Below are positions 34,285 through 46,659 of a stretch of 64,000 bases of DNA, piece after piece. The notes below the pieces were generated by a model. That model saw nothing but the letters and a program-made list of their open reading frames with translations. It was not told where the DNA came from and did no database searches. The stretch's first letter is position 1. Every line of letters begins with the position of its first letter. The position numbers were made by a program, and so were the translations under genes. Source of the stretch: Cercis canadensis (taxonomy: Eukaryota; Streptophyta; Magnoliopsida; Fabales; Fabaceae); assembly GCA_003255065.1 (NCBI GenBank), contig QAOA01004621.1, positions 296,867-360,866 of the forward strand, in the 5' to 3' direction.

Positions 34285-36050
34285 ATAATGAAATAATTCA
34301 ATAGTGTGAAGCTCAAGCATGTGCCACGGGTAGAAAACAGGCAAGAATATGCCCTAGCTACACTAAGAAGCAAAATTGCCTTGCCTAAAGGGCAGTTGGA
34401 CCTAACCATCAAAAAAGCTGTAACTTCTTACAAAGCCATAGAATACAGGGTAGAGCCAACAGACCCCCCTGATTGGTGAATTCCTTTAAAGGAATAGCTC
34501 CAAAGCTTTGGCAATATCAACCTTCGTACAGCCAAAGAATTTCAGTTAAGAAATGGAAAGCTATACAAGAGAAGTTCTAAAGGGTAGCTAATGAAATGCG
34601 TGACTGAGAAGGAAGGACTTGTAAAGGCACAGCTGCTCCACCAAAGCGTCGTGGCCAAGGCGGAACTAGTATCTATCGAAGGATGCAGTGCTATGGGCTC
34701 TATTGGCCTTCTATGAAACTCAATTGTGATTCTCTTCAGTACAACTGCCCTAGTTACAAGGAACAAAAGGAAGAGCTACAAGTAAATTCGATAGAAAAAA
34801 AAGCTAGACTAGAGGCATCCTTTCATTGAATACCTGGCTAATGGCATTCTCCCAATAGAGAGAAGAGAAATTATTAGCCTTAGAAAGATAGTAGAAAAAT
34901 ATCTCTTGAGAAAGGAAGAGTTGTACAAAAGAAATTTAACTAGTAGGGCCCTGAAATGTGTTTCTCCAAAGGAGAAAGTCAAACTCATGGAAGCTATGCA
35001 CCAAGGGGAATGCGGGGAACACCAAGGGTCTAAAAAATTGTAAAATGAACTGCTTAGGCTAGGCTATTACTGACATTCCATGGAAGCAAATTCTATTGAC
35101 TTTGTTAAAAGTTGCCAGCCATGCCAACGCCATAGGAATGCTATCCATGCCCCAGTCATAGAATTGCACGCAATATCAACTCCTTACCCCTTTCATACTT
35201 GAGCCTTTGACCTGATTGAACCCATAAATCCTCATTCCCATAGGAAAATGTAGATCTTGGAAGCTACAGAAATGTTCACCAAATATGTAAAAGCAATAGC
35301 ACTAAAAAAGGCTACTGCAAAAGTTGTGGCTACCTTTATCAAAGAGCGCATCATTTGCCGCTTTGGCATACCCCAACGTATCATTTCTGACAATGGAACT
35401 TCTTTTGTTAATAAAATAATGAGCCAATTTCTAGAGCAGTATCATATAAAACATGACAAATCTACTCCTTACCACCCTTAGGGGAATGGGCAAGCTGAAG
35501 CCACAAACAAGAATTTGCTAAGGATCATAACCAAAATGACCACAGATGCTTCCATGACTAGAGCGAATATCTGCCATTAGCATTGTGGGCATACTGAGTT
35601 TCCAAGACAGGTTCTACCAAGGCTACCATTTTTTTCACTAGTTTATAGGGCTAAAGCAATCCTACTAGTTGAAATAGAAGTATCATCTATGAGAATATAT
35701 CTTCACACGCAGCTAGAGCTAGAGCGAGAAGAAGAGGTAGAACTGGTAGACGAGAAGAGGAAGCAAGCAAATAAGACTTTGTTAGCACACCACATACGAC
35801 TTACCTTGGCTTATGACAAAATGGTCAGGCAAAAAATGTTCGAAGAAGAAGAATTAGTGTTCAAGGCCATAGGTGCAATAATGAGAGGATTACATACCTC
35901 TAAGTTCACTGCAAGATGAGAAGAACCCTATGAAGTCAAGGTAGCACATTAGAGTGGCTACTACACACTTATCAATCCTCAAAATGACAAGTTAGCGGGA
36001 ACCCTCAATTTTAAGTATATAAATAAGTATTACCCTTAGGTATAGAAAGT
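34285..36050 (+). pseudogene. Integrase of Tat2
   Basis: The zinc-binding part is badly broken (34560-34790, TEKEGLVKAQLLHQS in altered frames; second finger near 35110 with SCQPCQR). The core has AFDLIEP (Asp, about 35206), FTKYVKAIALKKATAKV, CRFGIPQRIISDNGTSF (Asp) and, after a TAG, GNGQAEATNKN (Glu, about 35487). The C-terminal module is at 35689-36040 (LVFKAIGAIMRGLHTSKFT, then SGYYTLINP, KYINKYYP). Several stops. It would integrate the cDNA. Confidence 0.84.
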
Positions 36051-36189
36051 TAGTTTAACCTTTGTACCTAATGCGTGATGACATTTAATGGAAAGTTAAG
36101 GACCCCACCAGAGGTATCTTTGTTTGGAACTCTTATTGCACATTATGCATATATTGAATTATGTCTATTTTATTTAAAATAAAAAATAA

Positions 36190-36530
36190 AATGGTGGAGA
36201 AGGGCTACCAAAGCTAGCCCATCGCTAGAGAAGTAGCAAATTAGCTTAAGCAGCCCCAGTAGAGGCCTAGAGCTAACTTTGCCCAAAAAGTTGGAAAAGA
36301 AAATTGTGGAGAAGGGCTACTAGAGCTACCCATCGCTTGATAAGTAGAGAGTTAGCCCAAACAGCCCCAATAGAGGCCAAGAGCTAACTTTACCAAAAAA
36401 ATTACAAAATAAAATGGTGGAGAAGGGCTACCAGAGCTAATCCATTGCCAGAGAAGTAGCAAGTTAGCCCAAGCAGCCCCAACAGAGGCCAAAAGCTAAC
36501 TTTGCCCACAAAAGGTTGCAAAATAAAGAA
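36190..36530 (+). repeat. Tandem array, about 112 bp x 3, in Tat2 3' region
   Basis: The marker GTGGAGAAGGGCT recurs at 36194, 36306 and 36417 (spacing 112 and 111). Each unit contains AGCAGCCCC-like and GAGCTAACTTT motifs. It lies right after integrase. Confidence 0.88.
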
Positions 36531-37070
36531 AGAAACCACAAGAGGTAGCAAAAATCCTGATAGCATAAATAATTATGTTTTAAAATATAGACAGTGGCAC
36601 AGAAGGCCAAATTAAAATGCAAGTTACATAAAATAAAAGCCACAACAACATCTATGCCTAATACCTAACTAGTGTCCTAAGAGCATCCCTTGATCGGAGT
36701 ATTTCTTCCCCATTTGCTTGAGCTACTGTTAGTGCAGTCGCTGCCTCCCTAATTTGAGCTGCAAGACTCGTCTTCCTCTCTCGCAGGGCCTCACTTTCTT
36801 TAGTAAGCTTCTCATAGCGCTCTAGGGCAGTAGTTTCCATAGCATATGCCTCTTTTAGTGCTGCATTAGCCACAATCTCAGAAGAAAAATAGGCAGTAAC
36901 ACACCTCTCTATAGCAATCACCCAACCAGGGTTGAAGCTAAGGTGGCGCACTTCTCTAATCAAAGCACCAAAGGTAGCCTGCGCCTTATATTTCATGTCT
37001 AAAGGATAATGAGTCCTCAAAAACAGAAACGAATCTTGCAAAGGAATATAGGCCCAGCCTAAGAGCTTTG

Positions 37071-38381
37071 TGACGGGTGCCGAACCGTACAAAATTAAAC
37101 TACTAATTGCAACTAAATTGTAGTATAGGATGCAACCAGTGTCGTCTCCCAAGGATTCACTAGAAGAACTAATCTTTTAAGAACTTAAGAAAGAACAGAA
37201 TAAGAGGGGGGGTTTGTGTTGAATGCAATATCCTAAGAATTAAGAAAGCAGTAAACTGAATTTATCAAATAAGAGAAAATGCAATCAACTTAAGCAGGCA
37301 ACCAAACTCTAATCCATCCTTGTTCACTAAAGATAACCTAGATTTATTTTAATTCTTGGTTAAGTGTTACCTGGAACCCCTAACAATAACACTTAGAATT
37401 CCTACTGATTTATCAATCAGGATTCAATTAATCATGGAATTAAGACTCTAGGCAACCGCTCTATATCACTAAGTCCAGATTAATTTAATAACCGAATTAG
37501 CCAAGTTAACCATATATTAAAGACCTTTAAAGTATGATTATCAATCTGATTACTGTTATGAATCTAATCAACCGATTTAAATTCATACAACTCATGCAAT
37601 CAAGGTACCATTCAATCACATGAAGAAGGGGAGAGGCAGTAATTCAAATTAAATTAAATCAAACCCGGTTGAAGCACAGGAATGCTGGATTGTCAAGTTT
37701 GGCTCCTCTTGAATTGATTACAAATGAACTTAGCCCTCCATTGAAGGCTTAAACATAAGGCAAAAGTATAAAAACGAACTCAGAAAATAGGAGGCAGCAG
37801 CAGCTCAAGGAATTTCGTATCTCTCTGGTTGTGTATGTTTTGCCTCAACAACTTGAGAATATATACTAGCTGGCTGCCTCCTCTAGGTTTCCTAATGGTT
37901 TCCTAATTACAAAATAAACCTAGTTTCCTAAATTATTAATGGTAAAAACATGATCAAGCCCTAGTGTCATGTGTGCTGGCCCAAAAAGAAGATGTTGGCC
38001 CAAATAAACATGCTCTGGTCCAATAGGCAGCCCTAAGGAAAGGAATCAGTCAATGCTGGGCGGAGCAGAAAATCTGGACTGCTTGCACGTGAATTTCAGT
38101 TGTCCAGACGCGAGAATCAGCTTCTGAGCTCTTCATATGAAATGTGGAATTTTCTGTCAGCTTTCCAATGAGATTGGAATCACATCAATCGGACATCTGT
38201 AACAAAATATATGGTGAAAAACGTAAGCAGTGCCAGAATTTAACAATTAAGCAATTAAAGTCTACAAGCACCAACAAGTCCAAATCTACAAAACATGTCT
38301 AAAAGCCATAAAAATCACTAGAAACACACACTAAAAGACTAAGTATACGGGAAACAAATAGTATAAAATAATGTGTTATCA
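37071..38381 (-). mobile_element. Solo LTR 2, inserted in the antisense gene of Tat2
   Basis: Flanked by CTTTG at 37066-37070 and 38382-38386. On the minus strand it starts TGATAACAC and ends GGCACCCGTCA. It is the same family as solo LTR 1 (shared TTTGTTTCCC and ATCCTATACTAC blocks). Removing it with one CTTTG rejoins the exon reading frame across the site. Confidence 0.92.
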
Positions 38382-38481
38382 CTTTGGTATCAACACAGCG
38401 GGAGACAAACACATCTCTGGGTGGGCAGTAAAAAATTTCTTAAGCAACATAGCATCATCTCTGCTCAAGGTTCCCTCAGAG

Positions 38482-38571
38482 CTAGGTCATCAATAAAGAA
38501 AAATTAGCTCTTAGTCCCAAAGCCAAAGTGCAAAAGAAGATAAAAAAGAAATGTGTTTTAGAGACACCTAC
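38482..38571 (-). other. Intron 3 of the antisense gene
   Basis: 90 bp, donor G^GTAGGT, acceptor ACCTAG^CT, T-rich. It enters in phase 1. The downstream exon keeps a long reading only one frame away, which suggests a later indel. Confidence 0.55.
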
Positions 38572-38676
38572 CATTTGGAACAGTTGCCATAGTAGTAACA
38601 GAATCATGAGCAGCCCCAAGAACTAAAGAAGTTGCGATAGAAGAAGAAGCCACAACACCACCATCTTTTGCTCTAG

Positions 38677-38759
38677 CTATCAAGATGAACCAAAGAAAAA
38701 GATAGAAGAGAATAATAATAGAAATAACAGAATAATAACACTAAAAGAAGAAAGAGTAC
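38677..38759 (-). other. Intron 2 of the antisense gene
   Basis: 83 bp, donor G^GTACTC, acceptor TTGATAG^CT, T-rich. The flanking exons (220 bp and 105 bp) join in phase 1 with an open reading. Confidence 0.6.
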
Positions 38760-38979
38760 CCTCTGAAAAAATTAGGCCCCCAAAGACATCGTCCATGACA
38801 TCATCAAGACCTGGGTCATTCGAAGAAGGGGAAGAATTTGAAACTTCAGTAGCATTAAAACTTGAGGAACTAGCCTTCGGAGAAGTAGGAAGAATCACTC
38901 AAAAAGATGGAACAACTACAATCAAGGTACGAGTCTCTTCTCTAGGAGTTGGCTCAGTCAAATCAACAATCTCAAAAGG

Positions 38980-39090
38980 CTATAGCAACAGCAACAACAA
39001 AGCAAGTTAGCCCATCCCCAAAGAAGAAGCAGGTTAGCTTAAGAATGTGTTACAGAAGAAGAAAATTGACTAAGATGGTATAAAGCTTAC
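38980..39090 (-). other. Intron 1 of the antisense gene
   Basis: 111 bp, donor TCTTCA^GTAAGC, acceptor GCTATAG^CC, T-rich. Phase 0 on both sides: the PMD frame runs to the donor and continues as PFEIVDLTEPTPREE. Confidence 0.65.
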
Positions 39091-42000
39091 TGAAGAAGAA
39101 ACACTCAAGCATTTGCTTGCTACAGACTTCATCTTACTAGACCTCCTTAGTCTGACAGTTGAGGGAGTCGAAAAGCCTAGGGAAGTAGCAAGAGTAACAC
39201 CTACAGGGGCCACCCTACCACTAACCAGAGTTGCCTCAGCAGCAGGAGATTTGGTAACAATGGCCTCAGGGGCAGTAGAAGATTATGTAATAACAGCCTC
39301 AAGGGCAGTAAGAGGTTCCACAACAGTAACCTCAAAGGAAGTAAGAGGCTCTTGAATAATTGCTTCAAGATGAGTAAAGGATGTTGCAGTATTTATGTCC
39401 AAAATAAAATGAGCAGCAGGAGAATCCTCAGTCATATGTCAAACTTCTTTAGAAACTTCCTTCTCTGGGATAACTAGATCAAGTCCAGGAGAAGTCTCCA
39501 CAGACACTTCCTTACCAGTAACACCCTCGCCAACAGCAGAAGTAAGATCATCTGAAGGATTAGTAGTAGGCACACTCTTAGGAATCTGGGAAGTAGCAGA
39601 CTTTGAAACCCTAAGAGCCTTAACCAGACTGAGCTTAGAGGAAACAACCTTTCTTTTTTTAGCCCTAGAAGGAAGAAGGGCAGCCCATTTTCCTTTGTCA
39701 GAAATAGTAGTTGTTGATTTAACAGCCCTGGAAATAGTCTTGGCCACAACAATAGGCTCATCAACCTTAGCAAAATAAGGGTCTTGTTGAATCATGATAG
39801 GTAATTTTCTCACATGGACCATGGGAGATTTGACATCTCTCAATCCCTCAAAACCCTTAATATTCTCTTTCAAGGCCTGGAAGTGCTTCACCCAACTCTT
39901 AGAGACACCTCCAACTCTATCAATAATAATGAATACAGCTAGATTCACTCCAAAAAAAGGCAAGGGATAAGTAAACAAGCAAGACCGCATCACTAACCCG
40001 ATGTCAGTAGCACTCGCAGCAAGGGTAGGAGCATACTCCAGTTGATCAAGCCCGAATTTCCTTATTACTTTGTCTGGGAGGCAAGCATAAGCAAAGAAAG
40101 CACCACTTTGGCTGCCCAAGGAATCAGTCACCACAAAACTAGGCACCAGCTGTGGTGCCATGCAGAGGCACCAAAAGTCCTCTACCCCTTTTGTAGCAAA
40201 GGAAGCATCATTGTGTTTTGCCAACACAACAGTGTATAGAAAAGACATGTCTTCAATACCAGCATTAGGAGGAGAAGTGTAAAGCCTAAAAACAAACTCC
40301 CATACCTCATCTATCACCTCAAAAAGAAGGACTTTGGTCTTCCTTATTGGTGACCAATACCAAGACCGCGGCTTCAGCTTGAGTGCTACAGAAGAACCTT
40401 GTCCTTCCTCAAGAGCTAGAGAAGAAGGATATGGGCAGAGGAAGGCAGGGCCAAAAGACTTGAAGTGTTCATAGAGAAAATGTTGAAGGAAGCAGATGTC
40501 CAAATCACTTACAATATCATAACGACCAAAGGACAATTGCATCTGTTCCTGGACCTGGTCTAGCCATACATAAAAACTGCCTAAGTACAAGGGGCCCAAA
40601 GGAAGTCTAACCCCTGTAGAAAGAATAGCACTAAGACCTGTGAAAGGAGGGCTGAGAGCCTCAGAAGGAGTTCCTAAAAAGACAAATTGCCCTAGCCAAC
40701 AAGTTAGCAGAGTAGAAATCTCCAAAGGTTTTCCCTTTTTTGGTCCAGCTTCAAAGAAGCCTCCTGCTACCTAGCCACCATAAAAGTATCGGATCCATTC
40801 AACATGGATAGTTTTTCCTTAGTTCTTCACTTTCTTCCCTTTGGCAGTAGTGATAGGAGTCTTAGCAGAGGCCATAATGGCTTCAGAAGAGCCATCAAAA
40901 GTAGATTTGGTAGGACATTGGGCACAAACAGTGGAAGCCTTTTTCAGTTTCGTCACCACTTCCATAGTAGCTTCACCCTACTTATAATTTGATAGATATG
41001 TGCATTACCAAAGCATGGCAGTTGTAAAATAACTTGAACAACTTCAAAAATAGGGAGTAAACTCCCCCCAAGAAGAAAAGAATATGTGGATGGTCTTATT
41101 CTATCGTTGCATGGTAGTATCAACATAGTCGGCATTTCGGCAAACCCTTGCCTGGGTCGAAGCCCAAATGGCATCCTTGATGCCTAACCTCTCAAACAAT
41201 TTCATTGCCTCAGGGTTGGTTTCGAAAACATCCTAGACCCAAGAAGACCGTCCTGATAGGGGATTTGTTCTCACAGGAGTTTGAGCATAACTCCATGAGA
41301 ATTCTCCTCTGATGACCTTGAACCGCATAATGGAAGTCTCAACATTGGGATCAGAAAAAGTAGAAGGAGTCAATAAAGAATGAACTTCTTCCTTTGGCTC
41401 GATAAGCAATTCTTCATAATGAAAAATCCTTGCTTGTAGTAGGAGGAGAGACAAAAGGTTTCGTAGGTGCTGGCAAGGCCACCACGTCTTGCTTCTATCC
41501 TCTTATGGCCACCACTGGTCTAGGAGGAGCGGTTTGCATAGAGAACTGCAGAGGAAGAGGGAACTTTGTTGGCAAATCAAAACCCTGGCCAACAAAGCCA
41601 AAATAATAAGAAGTTGCACAAGCAATCGTCCTAGCCCCTTTAGCCATGAGTGTTGAAGTATTTAAGAAGAGGAAGATGGAAGATGGAGGAAAATGCTAAG
41701 TCACAAAAAACACAGAGCAAAAAGTAAGAGGAAATAGAAAAAGTCTTAAGCAGAAAAATGAAGAAGATAAGAAGGAGAAAAAACACTCAGTAGAAGAGTT
41801 TAAATAAAGGTAAAGAGAGACGTTGCTTCATTTAATGAAGGAGCATAAGTTGCAGACCACGTTCACCTAACGCACGCCATGCTAGTCCAAGAGGCAGTTG
41901 CAAGCGCCACATCAGCAAAGAGTTATGGAAGAAAGAGAAAAAAGAAGAACTGCTCATGATTCTCCAAAATTGTCAAGGCAGTTGTCATTTCAAAATAAAA

Positions 42001-42139
42001 ATGTCAACTTTTGGAGAATTGAAAAGACATAGAGACTGTACCAAGAAGACTTGAAAGGACATGACGCTCTAGTAAATAAAATAAGGTCTTTAAGTTAGAA
42101 AATTTTCTTAAGTTTCAAAACACCAAACTTACACGTAGT

Positions 42140-42730
42140 TGTAGAGACACCCACATTAAAATCTAGCCAAGACACACATGGCTCCCCTAAAGCCATAGCA
42201 TCACTCAGAAATATCAAGACTAAGGGGACTATCGCCCTAGCAAAAAGCCCCAAGAGGTTGTGGCTGACTCCATGAGAAGTCATAGATAAATCAAGGCTCC
42301 TATAGAAGCCAAGACCTCAAGAGAGGCCATAAATATAAAATTCAACCTAGTCCAGTAGTAGACTAAAGGGCTACTGCCCTAGCAAGCCAAAATCCCCAAG
42401 AGGTTGTAGCTGACTCCATGAGAAATCATAGATAAATCAAGGCTCCTATAGAAGCCAAGACCTCAAGAGATGCCATAAATGTAAAATTCAACCTGGTCCA
42501 GCAACAAACCAAGGGGCTACCGCCCTAGCAAGCTAAAATCCCTAGGAGGCTGTGACTGACTCCACATGAATTCATAGAGAAATCATTAGCTCCCGGAAAA
42601 GCTAAGGCTTTAACAAAGGTCGCAAATATAAAAAAAATTAACTTGATACAACTACAGGTTAAAAGGCTATCGCCCTAGCAAAAGCAAAGTCCAAAGAGAA
42701 CCATAGAAAGGCACTGCCCTAGGGTAAGTC
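42140..42730 (+). repeat. Tandem array, about 146 bp x 4, before Tat2 3' LTR
   Basis: The marker CGCCCTAGCAA (or TGCCCTAG) recurs at 42233, 42375, 42521 and 42671, spacing 142, 146 and 150. Units carry GTGGCTGACTCCATGAGAA-like blocks. Later units are more diverged. Confidence 0.88.
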
Positions 42731-42795
42731 AAAGGTAAGTACTTAGCTTTCTTTATGTTCATTAGAAAAACAAAGTAATTCTCATTTTTCCAATG

Positions 42796-42809
42796 AACAA
42801 GGAGACTAA
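42796..42809 (+). promoter_or_regulatory. Probable polypurine tract of Tat2
   Basis: GAACAAGGAGACTA directly precedes the 3' LTR. It is purine-rich but interrupted, weaker than those of A and B. Confidence 0.45.
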
Positions 42810-44388
42810 TGTAAATACTGAATTATATCTATATGGATAACAATAATGTCCAATAAAATAAGATGGACCAAAAAGAGTTCACCTATGGCCTAAAAGAGGC
42901 CCAATATACTAAAAGCCCCTAAAGGGATTGCTGTCGCGGGTCCAGCCTAAGATTGGTCCAGCCACAGCTACAAATTGACCCAACGGCACCACCTTTTAAG
43001 AGAAGTCATTTTGCTGCCATAGCTCCTAATATTGCCCCACCAAGTGCTTCCTGAGATAATGCCAGGATACTTAGTAACACCCTTGAGAGCATCCTCAGGT
43101 AGAGAAGGCTAAAGCCTTGCTCTTCCAGCTGTAGTCTTTACTCCCTGATGGTAGCTTCCTTATCATGACTAAGACTAGGACACCCCTTGGTCATGCCATA
43201 AGGCCCAAAAACCTCACCCCTATTTGAGCCCCGTTCGTGCTGCGGCTCTGGCCCATCATAAGAGGCCACAGAAGTACTAGAGAACCCAGCAATGGTAAGT
43301 GGTTTGGTTAGGTTTGGACTAAGGTAAAGCCCAATAAGAGAATGTCTTTCATACCTTCCCAAGGCCTTTTAAGCATCTTTGTGTGAGGCATGGAACCTCT
43401 GAATGTATATGATTCTGGCACTAAGGCACCCCTCTTTAATCCTAAGGATAAACCATTTCCCTTCTCCTTTTCAATAAGGCATTTAGTTCTTCTGACATAG
43501 CCACCCTAGCCAAAGCTATAGTTTCCTAGGACTGACCATCCGATCATTCTAAGCTGTAGCCCTACCACTAACTTATGCCTATTGAGTAACTTCCATACCA
43601 GAGCATTTAATGCTTTTTGACATTATTCGCCTAAGCACCTCATTAGAACATTAAACTACCATCAAAAGCCCCTCAGAAATACCTCGTATGACTGAAAACC
43701 CTTCCAAGCATTTAATGCAGAGCCACTACTATAAGTAACCTCTATAGCTTAAGTCAAACCAGGACCTTCCCCTCTAGCTATAAATAGGACCATTTGCTAA
43801 ACATTGGAACCAAGTTCCATCAGAAGCTGAAAACCATCTAGAAATTCTTTCATTTTCAAGACTCTATTGAAGAATACTTCATTAATGCTCTTCAACTCCA
43901 CCAACCTTCAACCATAAAATACATTTCCCAAGGAAAAACACCCTCTTAAATATTCATCTACTGCCACAGTCATACCAGTAACATTATTCTGCTCTCTTAA
44001 AGAGATCATCTCTATAACTCCACCAATCATCACCATTTAAGAACCTCAAGATTCCACCATTAATGCCTCCTAGAACATCTCAAACCACCATGAAACACTT
44101 CATAAATATCATCTGCCAAGCCTAGAGTATCCAAAACTGTTAGACCAAGTACCAAAGTGCTAAAAGAATATATACCTAGGTTAGACTCAGCCACAACTAG
44201 AGTCTTTGGGTCACAAGACGCAACTCCCCTGGCTTCAAGCCCATTGCCCTCAAGAACTATCCCACATAAGTGCTTAAGGTGCCTCAACTATTCACCAACT
44301 AAGCCCACTAGAACTGGTTCCATAAGAACTTTATTTAACTATATTTACATCTCCTTAAGAGATTTACGAACCAAAAACCGACAAAACA
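42810..44388 (+). repeat. 3' LTR of Tat2
   Basis: It begins TGTAAATACTGAA and ends CCGACAAAACA, followed by CCATG. Direct repeat of 22502-24189 with many substitutions and indels, so Tat2 is old. Confidence 0.93.
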
Positions 44389-44393
44389 CCATG

Positions 44394-46659
44394 TGTCAAA
44401 CAATTTTTGGCTAATCCTTCAATTTCTTCTTTGTCAATTATTTAATTTTCTTCCATATTTTCTCTCTCTTCTGCCCTCTCACACATGTTCTTCTTTCTTC
44501 TCAGTCTCTTACCCTTTTCCCATGGGTTTTGACTAAAATTATCAGTATAGAAATGAATTTATTTGGCTTCTTCTTCTTTATTGGGTTTTTGTCTCTATTT
44601 TGGCTTCCTCCCTACAACAATGGTCAACCCAACCTAGGTAAATTGTTCTTTCATGTGGTTCAATCTCATTATCTTATCTTACTTCCTGTGATTTTTTTTC
44701 GTATTTTTCATTCTCTTCTCAACCTCCACCATAGATTTGCTTATAAGGATTTTCTATCTTTCTTTCTTAGGATTGGACCAAATATGGAGAGAGGAATAAA
44801 GAGATGTTGGAATGCAGGATCTCCTGCAAGTAGCCAAATCCTCTGATCCATGAAGTCTGACACTGCATTGAGGGCATCAATGGTGTCCAATAGGGAAGGT
44901 GGAACATTGCTCCAACCTTCTACAAACTAAATTTTTCATGTTTTTGGTTTAGTCTAAATTTTCTTCTGAAATACTTTCTCCCTTTGCTTAAAATTATCAA
45001 TTCATGCATGCATTAATTTCTCAATATTTTTCTTTCTCCATAACTACATTCTTGAAAGTCCAATATGGTATGCATGCCCTTTGGCTGTTGAATGGTGTTG
45101 TTGGGTAACTTAATTGTTCTTTTATGAATATAAGGTATGGTTTTGGTCTTAAATATAGGCTGCTTGAATTGCCAAATATGTTTTTTAGGAGAAGCCAATT
45201 ATCGAAACCAAATTATGGAGAGGTACGACTTATTTTTAGCACTCAAATGTTGCTTTTTGCCCATGAGTTCTCCTTATGTTTTGTATTATCTTTGAATATC
45301 CCATGTTTTGTTTCTCTTTTTCCATCCTTATTTAAGGGCTTATAGTTATGGAGGTTTAGTTGTTTTTCCCATAATTTTATCTTCTTATTTGTGACACTGT
45401 GCATTTTTCTATCTTATGAAACCCATTTGTTCTATTTCATGATCTTCACTATTACAATTTGAGGCTTGGTTGATTAAGAGTTTAAAAACCATTGGTTAAC
45501 TTATTTCCATGTTTTGAGACCCTTTTAAGGATGATATAATGTTATCATGATCATATTACATATTCTCCCAAGGGAATGGAAGAAGCATGGGTATCATGCA
45601 TATTATTTGTGACTCTGTTTCTTTTTTCTGTCAACTGGATGTATCTTCTTATCTACGTCTTTATATAATGAATGTCTTTAAAGAAGTTATACATTGGTTT
45701 GTTATATTTTGATAAAGGTTATCACTATTTCTTCTCTCTAGAATGCAAATAAAGTTAATTATATTTTGAGCTAAGAAATTGAAAAATTAATTGGTTTTGT
45801 TTATCAGTTGAAAACTTTTTCCCTAAAGTTTTTTGTAAGGATACATATGTAACTCAAAAAATTTAACCTTATGAATTTGAACTTGAGAAAGTAAATATAT
45901 GTATATATTATATGAATATTTGCAATTGTCTCTACAACAAGTGTAATCTTGATTGGGAAAGTTGTTTACTTATTAATAGATAAATTTTGCAGTTTTTTGT
46001 AATTTTCATATTCCTTATGCTTGAAATTTTGTATATGAAGGATACCTCTTCATAAAAGAGGTTTAAATATTGTCATATTTTTAACTGAATTAAAATAAAG
46101 TTTCTATTACAAGAAGACATACTTTTCATGGTATTGATATATAATTTAAATATTGACCAAGTTGTTATAAATAGTGATGCTAAGAGTTGAGATGCTGACG
46201 TTATATTTAAATTTGAACTTTGAACATTTATCTCCTATATAGAGGTTTTTTGCAATCCAAGAAATATAGTTGTTATTGAATCTTTAGATTCTACAAACTA
46301 AATAATAACTCCATGAATTTGCTGTTGTTGCTCTCAATCTCTTCCTCTTTTTGTGATTGTTGCTCTCAAGCTTGCTCTGCTAGCAACCCCATATCACTCT
46401 TGGCCTCTCCCACTCTGATTCAGCCTCCCTATCTCTTTCTCCTCTTGTCCTTCCATGACCTCTCCCTCTCTGATTTGGCATGTCTATCTCAATCAAAAAC
46501 ATGTTTTTCTCATAGGGAACCATGATTTTCCATATGTGGCTTTCCTTGCAGTTGTGCCTCTACTAGCTAATGGGTCTAAGTTTTTCCTTTCCATTTGATT
46601 TTTTTTTCCTTGGTACAAATCTGTGTTGGTTTGTCTTTGTCTATGTGAATTTGGAATTT
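44394..46659. other. AT-rich spacer with doubtful gene traces
   Basis: Host DNA resumes after the CCATG duplication, rejoining the sequence interrupted at 22496. A short reading at 44552-44640 looks like a signal peptide (MNLFGFFFFIGFLSLFWLPP) followed by a GTAAAT donor. On the minus strand 44930-44775 reads EGWSNVPPSLLDTIDALNAV. I recognise neither, and both may be chance or relics of one gene. The rest is AT-rich with no other structure seen. Confidence 0.35.

Larger units (their letters stand above)
36661..41647 (-). pseudogene. Antisense intron-bearing gene in Tat2, PMD-like
   Basis: On the strand opposite to Tat2, between its integrase and 3' LTR. A likely start is ATG at 41647 (MAKGARTIACATSYYFGFVG). 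Frame-shifted pieces reach 40725, from which 428 open codons run to 39439 with a fold I assign to the aminotransferase-like plant mobile domain family (LGPLYLGSFYVWLDQVQEQM, FWCLCMAPQLVPSF, FAYACLPDKVIRKFGLDQLE). A T/P/E/V-rich tail follows. The end, 37065-36661, is a charged coiled-coil (LERYEKLTKESEALRERKTS). Three introns lie at 38980-39090, 38677-38759 and 38482-38571. Solo LTR 2 splits the last exon. Stops and frameshifts mark it as decayed. The PMD assignment is from pattern memory. Confidence 0.65.
22502..44388 (+). mobile_element. Tat-lineage Ty3/gypsy element Tat2 with nested insertions
   Basis: This 21.9-kb element lies between CCATG duplications (22497-22501 and 44389-44393). Order: LTR, damaged PBS, gag, protease, [element B plus a target deletion of about 0.7 kb], RT end, RNase H, archaeal-type RNase H, integrase, a tandem array, an antisense PMD-like gene cut by solo LTR 2, a second tandem array, LTR. 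Without B and the solo LTR it would be about 14.3 kb plus the lost RT N-terminus, in keeping with large Tat elements. Stops are frequent, so it is inactive. The dual RNase H and antisense gene both point to Tat. Confidence 0.92.

Noticed and set aside
39474-39773. Leucine-rich minus-strand ORF
   Set aside because: Shadow frame of the PMD-like gene on the same strand; the low-complexity leucine runs come from its Ser/Val-rich codons.
36190-42730. Direct repeats considered as a CRISPR-like array
   Set aside because: Units are long head-to-tail tandem repeats without unique spacers, in plant DNA.
46313-46525. Leu/Ser-rich 70-codon ORF
   Set aside because: CT-rich low-complexity sequence with no gene context.
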